NCBI GenBank assembly: GCA_009784085.1
Contig: WRCJ01000041.1
Location: 1 to 14,363, forward strand
DNA from: Oscillospiraceae bacterium
Lineage (GTDB): Bacteria; Bacillota; Clostridia; Oscillospirales; UBA929
DNA: 14,363 bases
Reading direction: 5' to 3'
The translations under genes were made by a program, and so were the position numbers. Shown piece after piece: positions 1 to 5,730 of the stretch (position 1 is its first letter; each line of letters opens with the position of its first letter). Under the pieces are notes generated by a model. The model was given only the letters and a program-made list of their open reading frames with translations, had not been told where the DNA came from and ran no database searches.

Positions 1-132
1 ATGAGTCTTTCCATGATTAGCAGTACATTGGAAGGTTATGGGATTCCTGCTGACATCATCGACTCTGCCCACAAGCAGACTGAAGCCCAACGCGCCCAAC
101 ATCCCAGGCAATGCTCTGAGCCTGAACGTTAA
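1..132 (+). CDS. Unrecognised short or 5'-truncated reading frame
   Basis: An open frame runs from the first base of the window to a TAA stop at 130-132 (43 codons, starting MSLSMISSTLEGYGIPADII and ending CSEPER). It begins with ATG at base 1, but the frame may continue upstream outside the window, so this may be the tail of a longer gene. The sequence is mixed and polar with no membrane segment or motif that I recognise. The stop codon lies inside a small inverted repeat (127-142), and a strong hairpin follows 20 bases later, which fits the 3' end of a transcribed unit. No function is proposed, and it may not be a real gene. Confidence 0.35.
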   Translation: MSLSMISSTLEGYGIPADIIDSAHKQTEAQRAQHPRQCSEPER

Positions 133-142
133 CTCATTAACG
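127..142. repeat. Short inverted repeat over a stop codon
   Basis: CGTTAA and TTAACG form a perfect 6-bp stem around a CTCA loop. The left arm contains the TAA stop of the frame that ends at 132. It sits 10 bases before the larger hairpin at 153-190. It could be part of a compound 3' end or a chance palindrome. Confidence 0.4.
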
Positions 143-152
143 AGCATGATTG

Positions 153-190
153 GCAAAAGCGGCGTTGGTTGAGACCAGCGCCGCTTTTGC
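153..190 (+). terminator. Long perfect hairpin, probable terminator
   Basis: GCAAAAGCGGCG (153-164) pairs with CGCCGCTTTTGC (179-190). The stem continues through one G-T wobble and TGGT/ACCA, giving 17 bp capped by a TGAG tetraloop. The right arm ends in CTTTTGC instead of a free T tract, so it is an imperfect intrinsic terminator on either strand. Its place directly after the stop at 132 favours a terminator for that frame. Other readings are a transcript-stabilising structure or one end of a dispersed palindromic repeat. Confidence 0.5.
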
Positions 191-395
191 ATAGGGGTTC
201 CTGAATGAAAGGAAACTAGAAACGAACGATGATATGCAGGCTGTCGTAGGGCGCGGCATCCCTGACGCGCCGGTGCCCAAATCATTGACAATTGCCTGTG
301 GATGGCAGGATGAACTTACCGTAGTTCGGAAGGTAGAATTTTCTGATGTATGGAAGAAACTCACAAGAGTGTATTGGCTAAATGCACTTTTTATA
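191..395. other. Noncoding stretch with a GC-rich palindrome
   Basis: I see no convincing gene here. Short open frames exist on both strands (about 65 and 95 codons), but they contain no recognisable domain and the minus one overlaps the hairpin at 153-190. The notable element is GGCGCG (250-255) and CGCGCC (266-271), a 6-bp stem with a 10-base loop, inside a GC-rich patch that begins GTAGGGCGCGG. It resembles the palindromic intergenic repeats common in clostridial genomes, although only one copy is visible. Composition turns AT-rich towards the right end. Confidence 0.4.
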
Positions 396-1023
396 TTACT
401 GAAACGGGAAAAAGTAGAAAACAATCGATAATATTATACCTGTTATCCCAACAACATAACCACTAACAGAAATAAAATCTCTTAAGATAGCCTTTTTTCT
501 TAAGTTTTCAAGCTTTTTATAAGAATCATTTATTAGCTCATATACAGCTGAACATTCAATAAATGCTGTGTCGTATTTTGTGTAAGCTTCGTCAAGGCTT
601 TCTTCGTTATCAGAAGACAAAGCTAAATCTGTCTTTCTCGCTTCTAACAATAAATCAATTGCATTTTTCCGCATTGAAAGTAGTTTGGGTAAAAATTCAC
701 CATTATCAACAAGCGATAAATCCGTTCGTTTGTAATTGTTTTCAAATTCCAAATACCTATCTTCGTAAGCCATGCATATATATTTATAACAATCAAGTAT
801 AGCACGCTTTATATGCCCTTCCGCTTTTGATAGATTTTTTTTCTTTTTGGACAGCTTTTTCAGATAAGTGACATTTCGCAAAATGTGTAAATACTGCTCT
901 GATTTCATTTAATATCTCAATCGGGAATGTAGTATCAAGCAACTCGTATTGTAAAATATATGGACAAATTACATTAATATATTTTTTATAAATTTCATTG
1001 ATGCGTTCTTCAAATGACAGCAA
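396..1023 (-). pseudogene. Frameshifted helical protein with C-terminal membrane anchor
   Basis: Two overlapping frames, 1023 to 793 and 908 to 396, become one coherent protein of about 208 residues if one A is dropped from the A8 run (T8 on plus, 835-842). The upstream frame contributes 62 residues (start LSFEERINEIYKKY, then FPIEILNEIRAVFTH) and then reads into junk. The downstream frame picks up at NLSKAEGHIKRAILDCYKY. The joined protein is mostly charged helix and ends in one hydrophobic segment (residues about 183-205, GYVVGITGIILSIVFYFF). The start is TTG with a GAGGTG ribosome site, 9 bases after the upstream gene, so the pair is probably co-translated. I recognise it only as an uncharacterised conserved family, from memory of the EILNEIRA and AILDCYKY blocks. 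The break could be a decayed gene, a phase-variable tract, recoding or slippage, or a base-calling error. Confidence 0.6.
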
Positions 1024-1032
1024 AAAAACACC

Positions 1033-1278
1033 TCATTTACGCAAAGCGTCTATCCTTATATTTATTTCAGACATTGTTGTTATTCTTTTTCTTGTTAAAA
1101 GTGGATTTCCTCTTCCGATTTTTCTTGGGTCATACTTTCTTGAAAACATTAATTTGTTTCCGGTTTTTGTTTTAACATAGGAGGCTTCATCATTACTGCT
1201 CAATTCAGATATTCGATGAATTGGCAATCCAATATTACTTTCCAATACTTTTTTTGCTCGATCGCTAATCATAACCAC
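1033..1278 (-). CDS. Small uncharacterised protein, first gene of AT-rich module
   Basis: This encodes 81 residues. The GTG at 1278 is chosen over the ATG at 1272 because AGGAG lies 9 bases upstream of the GTG. The protein is basic and soluble, with an N-terminal helical stretch (ISDRAKKVLESNIGLP) and a C-terminal block, YDPRKIGRGNPLLTRKRIT, that looks conserved in type. No signal peptide, membrane helix or known fold is visible. It has its own SigA-type promoter at 1311-1339. The next gene begins 9 bases after its TGA stop, so the two are very likely one transcript. A small soluble protein followed by a membrane-anchored helical protein would suit a toxin-antitoxin or effector-regulator pair, but that is inference from layout only. 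Confidence 0.65.
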   Translation of the reverse strand: MVMISDRAKKVLESNIGLPIHRISELSSNDEASYVKTKTGNKLMFSRKYDPRKIGRGNPLLTRKRITTMSEINIRIDALRK

Positions 1279-1310
1279 TACAATTCACTCCTTTCGAAAA
1301 CACAGACATT

Positions 1311-1339
1311 ATTTTACCACAAAGAATTAAAAATATCAA
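1311..1339 (-). promoter_or_regulatory. SigA-type promoter of the two-gene AT-rich module
   Basis: On the minus strand TTGATA (1334-1339) and TAAAAT (1311-1316) are separated by exactly 17 bases, and the -10 box is preceded by TGTGG (extended -10). It is correctly placed for the gene starting at 1278, whose ribosome site AGGAG follows. Confidence 0.7.
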
Positions 1340-1374
1340 CGATTTTTGAAACGGATTGAAGAAAGTTTAATATT

Positions 1375-1413
1375 GATGTGGTTTACTCCGCGTCGGCGAA
1401 CTTCTCGCTATCG
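1375..1413 (-). repeat. Relic of proS coding sequence in an intergenic region
   Basis: Bases 1386-1413 match 4392-4419 inside proS at 27 of 28 positions, same orientation. With one gap the match extends left to 1375 against 4380, about 36 of 40. Read on the minus strand it gives DSEKFADAE followed by TAA, where ProS has DSEKFAGAEETY, so the frame is preserved up to a stop. It is far too long to be chance and is best read as a remnant of a second proS copy or a recombination scar. It lies between the stop of the lipoprotein gene (1454) and the AT-rich module. No clear terminator is seen between 1414 and 1453. Confidence 0.7.
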
Positions 1414-1453
1414 AACCTGCCTCCCCATTATCAGAGGAGATGGTGGCCTGACC

Positions 1454-3388
1454 TCAGCCCCAAGGGCGCAACGGACAGGCAGTGCCGTCAAGCGTAATCA
1501 CGGGTAGGCTGGAGCTGGGTATGGCAACGGTAAAGGCCATGGTTGCCGTTCTCGTCGTGAGGGCGCCTGTCAAATAGAGCTCGATAGGTTCCACCAAGAG
1601 CGAATTATCCTCGCTGGAAACAAAGGCATCGCCAAGCGGCTTGCCGTTTTGAGAAGGGATATCCACCGTGTAATATCGCTGGCTCGATGTGTCATAGACG
1701 CTTAGGAAGCCGTCGGTGTTGATAAATGCGATAAAGCGGCTGTCAAGCCACGTGTATTCATCATACAAGAAATGCCCTTCGATGCCAAGATCGATAGAAC
1801 CTTCTCTATATATACTGGCCTTGGGGCTGAAGAAATTGTCGCCAATGATCACGGTGTCGTCGGCGGCAATCGAATACGGAACGTCCTGGGGCGTCTCCCC
1901 GTCACGGCCGAAGGTGATGGTATGCTTTGCCCTGTCAACAGCGAGGATGGGGGTTCGGTGTACTGTATATTCCTCCTGCCAGATCCCAATATCAAGATAG
2001 CGCTGCCCCCCCGTGTTGTATTCCCAAAGATGATCGGCGTGTGTGTCAACTAAAGCATGCTCATTTTTGTAATGATTGTATATGACAAACCGATTGTCCA
2101 GCCAAAAGAAATTGTACGCTTGCCACTCATCCCACAGGACAGGCGCCCGCCGCCCGTCCAAGAACCAGAGGCAAACGCCCGATTCATCCATCTCAGTCTG
2201 ATCGCCTATATAGATCATGGTTTTCCCGTCGGGAGACAAAACGGCGTTATCATAACACTCTTCCTTAAAGGTCTTGTTCCCTTCCAGCCGTTCCTTCTCT
2301 AATTCGAACATCAGATCCTTATCCAGATGCCATTCTAGGTGTTCTTGTGCGGCCAGGCCCTCGATGACATTCGACCCTGATTTGAGCCGGACGCCAGGGA
2401 GGATTTCCCCCTCGTAATTGCCATAAATGTCGAGGATGGGCCAGTAACTACCAGAAATAATAAAGCCATTGGCAGCATATTGAACGCCGTGATCAAATTT
2501 TCTGCTGGAGTGTTTGCTTACATACCCGCCGCCTTGGGGAAACCAGTGATCAAAATCCGGCCAAGCGGTCTTACAAAAATCTATCACACGCTGTATTTCT
2601 TCCTCTCGTCTTTCATGGTCGTCCATAGACCATGCAGCTTCTTCCGTAGGATATGGGGGTCCGAAAACGTTTTCCAACAGCGGGAGCAGCTCGGGCAATT
2701 TTGTCTCATCATACTTTGGGTGGCGGTAAATGGTCACTTCCCTGCGTTTGGGGCCTTCCAATCCGTATCCGTCCGAGAAAAAGATGTAAAATCCGTCTGT
2801 CTTGTATCCAAAAACGTCCGGGTCTTTTGACGCAAATTGCGGTTGCCCCAATTGGGCGACGATCTCCTTGTTGGATGAATCGATATAGACGCCCGGTAGG
2901 ATCGCGCCGTCAAACTTGCCCGCCAAAAGGATGCTGTGGACAGAGCGCGTGCAGGCCGTCCACATAGACCACCCTTCCCCGTTCTCGTTAAAGCGGACGT
3001 ACGCTTGCGGGCCCGAAAAATAGAAATACTTTCGGAACATGCCATCGGGTTCTCCGAACGCCCGGTAAGCCGCCTCACGATCTTCACAATCCAGCAATGA
3101 TTGCAATGTCGGATGCAGCGCACCTACATGGATCGCCTCAATCGGCTGGTATTCCAGCGTCAGATTTGGTATGGGCGCAGGGCTTGGCGCCGGCGTGGGC
3201 GGCGTTGTGAGCTCCGGCGCCGGGGAATCCACCTCATTGCACTCCTCCCCGTCCCCGTCCCCGTCTGTGACGGTCACAGGCAAAGCGTCGAGGCCGCAAG
3301 CCGTACACAGCAATAGTAAGATAATGCAGAAAAGCATCGCGGTCAGGTTGTGGTTTTTCACGAGCGTTGTATTCTTCACCTTTATCAC
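1454..3388 (-). CDS. Large secreted lipoprotein of unknown function
   Basis: This encodes 644 residues from GTG 3388. An in-frame GTG at 3379 has the better ribosome site (AGGTGAT) and would give 641. Residues 1-30 form a lysine-containing, then strongly hydrophobic signal peptide (MLFCIILLLLCTAC) with a lipobox-like end and Cys31 as the lipidation site, so the product should be anchored on the outer face of the membrane. A Gly-Asp run (42-49) and a Pro/Thr/Ala linker (55-74) follow. The middle region repeats a motif: GAILPGVYIDSSNKEIVAQLG (161-181, split by its Ile/Leu core) is echoed by GEILPGVRLKSGSNVIEGLA near 327. From about 370 on, short strand-rich units such as LSPDGKTMIYIGD and FLSVYDTSSQRYY look like a beta-propeller. 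It is transcribed alone, downstream of a terminator. A substrate-binding or sensory role is possible but not shown. Confidence 0.85.
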   Translation of the reverse strand: MIKVKNTTLVKNHNLTAMLFCIILLLLCTACGLDALPVTVTDGDGDGEECNEVDSPAPELTTPPTPAPSPAPIPNLTLEYQPIEAIHVGALHPTLQSLLDCEDREAAYRAFGEPDGMFRKYFYFSGPQAYVRFNENGEGWSMWTACTRSVHSILLAGKFDGAILPGVYIDSSNKEIVAQLGQPQFASKDPDVFGYKTDGFYIFFSDGYGLEGPKRREVTIYRHPKYDETKLPELLPLLENVFGPPYPTEEAAWSMDDHERREEEIQRVIDFCKTAWPDFDHWFPQGGGYVSKHSSRKFDHGVQYAANGFIISGSYWPILDIYGNYEGEILPGVRLKSGSNVIEGLAAQEHLEWHLDKDLMFELEKERLEGNKTFKEECYDNAVLSPDGKTMIYIGDQTEMDESGVCLWFLDGRRAPVLWDEWQAYNFFWLDNRFVIYNHYKNEHALVDTHADHLWEYNTGGQRYLDIGIWQEEYTVHRTPILAVDRAKHTITFGRDGETPQDVPYSIAADDTVIIGDNFFSPKASIYREGSIDLGIEGHFLYDEYTWLDSRFIAFINTDGFLSVYDTSSQRYYTVDIPSQNGKPLGDAFVSSEDNSLLVEPIELYLTGALTTRTATMAFTVAIPSSSLPVITLDGTACPLRPWG

Positions 3389-3444
3389 CTTTTCCCTGAT
3401 TTGAGGTACTCATTTCCGCAGGTAGGAAACTCCCTGTAATCTTT

Positions 3445-3473
3445 AGTATATTTCATTTTGCTCTGTTACGCAA
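3445..3473 (-). promoter_or_regulatory. Promoter of the lipoprotein gene
   Basis: On the minus strand TTGCGT (3468-3473) and TATACT (3445-3450) are spaced by 17 bases, leaving a 5' leader of roughly 50-60 bases before the GTG starts at 3388 or 3379. The -35 hexamer is identical to that of the hpf promoter at 5087. Confidence 0.6.
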
Positions 3474-3480
3474 GCCTCTG

Positions 3481-3499
3481 GGCAATTTTTTGAATTGCC
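3481..3499. repeat. AT-cored inverted repeat next to the lipoprotein promoter
   Basis: GGCAATT (3481-3487) and AATTGCC (3493-3499) form a 7-bp stem with a five-base loop. It lies just upstream of the lipoprotein -35 box and just downstream of the proS terminator. It may add to termination or serve as an operator. Confidence 0.4.
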
Positions 3500-3504
3500 A
3501 GTTT

Positions 3505-3548
3505 CAGAAAACCAAAACAGCCCCATGAGGGGCTGTTTTGGTTTTCTG
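3505..3548 (-). terminator. Perfect 20-bp stem terminator of proS
   Basis: The left arm 3505-3524 and right arm 3529-3548 are exact reverse complements around a four-base loop (ATGA on plus). The inner part is CAGCCCC/GGGGCTG, and the outer part is AAAACC/GGTTTT, so a U-rich strand follows the GC core. It lies 45 bases beyond the proS stop and before the lipoprotein promoter, so it should end the proS transcript. Its symmetry would allow it to act in both directions. Confidence 0.85.
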
Positions 3549-3593
3549 CTCGCCATTGTCTATATCAATTTAATATGTCTATTTTTCCTGCGC

Positions 3594-5027
3594 CTAATAC
3601 TGAAATCCCCAGTAGATCATATCTTGGGCGGGGCGGCCGCAGGCTATGCAGCTGTCGCTGAGGCGTTCGCCCTGGAAGGGGATGCAGCGGGATTTCATGC
3701 CGGTGGCTTCGTAGACCAGATCCTCGCAGTGGCCGTCGCCGCACCACATGGTCTTGATAAAGCCGCCCTCGCCGGCCAGATCCGCCATTTCGGGCATGGT
3801 CACGGCGGCGCGCGTGCGGCGCTCCAGGTTCAAAAGGGCGGCTGCGCGAAGGTTTTGCTGAACTTCCTCCAGCAGCGCGATGGCGGCGCCGGGCAGGTTC
3901 TCCCGTTGCACGGTGCGCTTTTCGCCGGTGTCCCGCCGGACGAGTACGCAGGCGCCGGCGGCGATGTCGCGGGGACCCAGCTCGGCGCGCAGCGGCACGC
4001 CCTTCATCTCGTGTTCGGCGAACTTCCAGCCGGGGCTCTGGTCGCTGTCATCCAGCCGGACCCGCAACCCGGCGGCGGTCAGCGTCTCTTTGAGGGAGCG
4101 CGCCGCTTCCATGACGCCCGGCTTGTGGGCCGCCACCGGTACGACGACGACTTGCGTCGGCGCGATACGCGGTGGCATCACCAAGCCGTTGTCGTCGCCG
4201 TGGGTCATGATAATCCCCCCGATGATGCGGGTGGAAAGGCCCCAGGAGGTCTGGAACGGATAGCATAGCTTGTTATCGCGGTCGGTGAATTGTATGTCGA
4301 ACGCCCTGGCAAACCCGTCGCCGAAGAAGTGCGAGGTGCCGGATTGCAGGGCGCGCCCGTCGTGCATCATGCACTCCATGGTGTAGGTTTCCTCCGCGCC
4401 GGCGAACTTCTCGCTATCGGTCTTTCGCCCCTTGACCAACGCCAAGGCCAGGGATTCCTCGGCGAAGGTCACGTATGTCTCCAACATGCGTAGCGTCTCG
4501 TCCATGGCTTCCTGCCTCGTGGCGTGGATGGTGTGCCCCTCCTGCCACCAGAATTCGCGGCTGCGCAGGAAAGGCCGGGTGGTTTTCTCCCAGCGCACCA
4601 CGCTGCACCATTGGTTGTACAGCTTGGGAAGATCCCGCCAGGAATGGATGATATGGGCGTAATGCTCGCAAAACAGCGTCTCCGAGGTGGGGCGGACGCA
4701 CAGCCGTTCGGTCAGCTTTTCCGCGCCGCCGTGTGTGACCCAGGCCACTTCGGGCGCAAAACCGCGCACATGATCCTTTTCCTTTTGCAGCAAGGACTCG
4801 GGGATAAACAGGGGCATCGCCACATTTTCGTGGCCGGTGGCCTTGAACATGGCGTCCAACGTGTCCCTGATGTTTTCCCAAAGCGCTTGGGCGTAAGGCC
4901 GTAGGATGACACAGCCCTTCACGCTGGAATAGTCCGCCAGGCCAGCCTTTTTCACGACGTCGGTGTACCACTGCCCGAAATCCACATCCCGCGCGGTAAT
5001 TTGCTCCACTTTCTTTTCCCCTGACAT
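3594..5027 (-). CDS. proS: Prolyl-tRNA synthetase, short (type 3, archaeal/eukaryote-like) form
   Basis: This 477-residue cytoplasmic class II synthetase charges tRNA-Pro with proline. Visible signatures are RPTSET (112-117), the motif 2 region RPFLRSREFWWQEGHT (151-166), GTSHF (230-234) and the motif 3 region SWGLSTRIIGGIIMTHGDD (261-279). A class IIa anticodon-binding domain follows (about 290-390), then a C-terminal domain with four cysteines placed as zinc ligands (C429, C434, C460, C463). The protein ends in Tyr (WGFQY), as is usual for this type, and there is no bacterial-type editing insertion between motifs 2 and 3. ATG 5027 has a perfect AAGGAGG site 6 bases upstream. It is single-gene, ends at a strong terminator and is divergent from hpf. 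I see no T-box leader in the short gap. A 28-bp segment (4392-4419) is duplicated at 1386-1413. Confidence 0.97.
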   Translation of the reverse strand: MSGEKKVEQITARDVDFGQWYTDVVKKAGLADYSSVKGCVILRPYAQALWENIRDTLDAMFKATGHENVAMPLFIPESLLQKEKDHVRGFAPEVAWVTHGGAEKLTERLCVRPTSETLFCEHYAHIIHSWRDLPKLYNQWCSVVRWEKTTRPFLRSREFWWQEGHTIHATRQEAMDETLRMLETYVTFAEESLALALVKGRKTDSEKFAGAEETYTMECMMHDGRALQSGTSHFFGDGFARAFDIQFTDRDNKLCYPFQTSWGLSTRIIGGIIMTHGDDNGLVMPPRIAPTQVVVVPVAAHKPGVMEAARSLKETLTAAGLRVRLDDSDQSPGWKFAEHEMKGVPLRAELGPRDIAAGACVLVRRDTGEKRTVQRENLPGAAIALLEEVQQNLRAAALLNLERRTRAAVTMPEMADLAGEGGFIKTMWCGDGHCEDLVYEATGMKSRCIPFQGERLSDSCIACGRPAQDMIYWGFQY

Positions 5028-5055
5028 AATAAACCTCCTTGCAACGTTGTACGAT

Positions 5056-5085
5056 ACTTCAGTAATATCTACTTCAATAATATCT
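5056..5085. repeat. 15-bp tandem repeat between proS and hpf
   Basis: ACTTCAGTAATATCT (5056-5070) is followed without a gap by ACTTCAATAATATCT (5071-5085), 14 of 15 identical. The second copy ends one base before the hpf -35 box and the array lies about 30 bases upstream of the proS start. One and a half helical turns per unit and this location suit an operator or an AT-rich upstream element. Confidence 0.7.
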
Positions 5086-5086
5086 C

Positions 5087-5115
5087 TTGCGTTTTGACAC
5101 GATATCCGATATAAT
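5087..5115 (+). promoter_or_regulatory. SigA-type promoter of hpf
   Basis: TTGCGT (5087-5092), 17 bases, then TATAAT (5110-5115). Transcription should start near 5122, giving a leader of about 54 bases. This makes the GTG at 5125 an unlikely start. Confidence 0.75.
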
Positions 5116-5175
5116 GGCTTTGTAGTGAAAGCGTCTTTGTTTTTGCTAGTTCAGAGAGAAAGGTGTGTGAAATTT

Positions 5176-5730
5176 GTGAAATTTATCTTTACAGAGAAAA
5201 AAATGGAGGTTTCGGAAGCGCTGCGCGACTACGCCGAAAAGAAACTATCAAAGCTGGATCGCTTTTTTAAGCAAGAAGCGGAGGCGCGGGTCGCCTTTAG
5301 TGTCGAGCGCGGCCGCCACCACATAGAGGTCACCTTGTTCCACGGGGGAATGGTCTACCGCGCCGCCGAAGACACCAGCAACATGTACGCCTCCATAGAC
5401 AGCGCCGCCGCCTATATCGAGCGTCAGATACACAAGTACAAGACCAAGTTGGGAAAACGCCTGCGCCAAGGGGCGTTTGACAAAGAGATCCCCGGCGCGG
5501 GCATCGGGCAGCCGGAGGCAGGGGCAACAGGCGATGACGAGGATGAGGCTTTCGCGATCATCCGCACCAAGAAGTTCGACCTCAAGCCCATGACCAACGA
5601 GGAAGCCATTTTGCAGATGAACCTGCTCAACCATCAGTTTTTTGTTTTTCGGAATTCCTCGATGGGCGGCGCCTTTTCCGTGGCTTACAAACGGAGCCGG
5701 GGGGGGTACGGCATTATTGTGGGGGAATGA
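5176..5730 (+). CDS. hpf: Long-form ribosome hibernation promoting factor
   Basis: This encodes 184 residues from GTG 5176. The open frame extends back to 5125, but that is at the transcript start. A start at 5176 gives MKFIFTEKKMEVSEALRDYA, the usual family beginning, with AAAGGTG upstream; the GTG at 5167 is the alternative. The N-terminal S30AE/RaiA domain (about 1-95) binds the 30S decoding site. A Gly/Asp/Glu-rich linker (about 100-125) joins it to the C-terminal dimerisation domain (about 128-184, with KKFDLKPMTNEEAILQMNLL and FFVFRNSSMGG). Possession of both domains marks the long form, which in Bacillota makes 100S ribosome dimers on entering stationary phase. It has its own promoter beside a 15-bp tandem repeat. 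Its last 17 bases overlap the convergent alcohol dehydrogenase gene. Confidence 0.95.
   Translation: MKFIFTEKKMEVSEALRDYAEKKLSKLDRFFKQEAEARVAFSVERGRHHIEVTLFHGGMVYRAAEDTSNMYASIDSAAAYIERQIHKYKTKLGKRLRQGAFDKEIPGAGIGQPEAGATGDDEDEAFAIIRTKKFDLKPMTNEEAILQMNLLNHQFFVFRNSSMGGAFSVAYKRSRGGYGIIVGE

Larger units (their letters stand above)
396..1380. other. AT-rich compositional island
   Basis: This stretch is visibly AT-rich with many A and T runs, while the genes from 1454 onward are GC-rich. The change is abrupt and coincides with the two-gene minus-strand module and its promoter, which suggests acquisition by transfer. I see no integrase, transposase, terminal repeat or tRNA gene at its edges, so the mechanism is not visible. 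Its right edge lies against the proS-like relic at 1375-1413. Confidence 0.55.

Noticed and set aside
137..431. Opposed 95-codon (minus) and 65-codon (plus) frames at the left end
   Set aside because: The two overlap on opposite strands, one covers the strong hairpin at 153-190, and neither has recognisable motifs or a good ribosome site.
3495..4268. 257-codon open frame on the plus strand across the 3' part of proS
   Set aside because: It is antisense to a well-conserved gene, starts inside the terminator hairpin, has low-complexity Gly/Ala/His content and no family features. GC-rich codon bias produces such shadows.
5094..5115. TTGACA at 5094-5099 as the -35 box of hpf
   Set aside because: It is only 10 bases from TATAAT. 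The overlapping TTGCGT at 5087 has the correct 17-base spacing.
5028..5125. T-box leader for proS
   Set aside because: The gap to hpf is about 150 bases and shared with the hpf promoter. I see no T-box sequence, specifier loop or antiterminator/terminator pair.
5125..5175. Upstream start for hpf at GTG 5125
   Set aside because: It lies within a few bases of the predicted transcript start, lacks a ribosome site and adds 17 residues not typical of the family.
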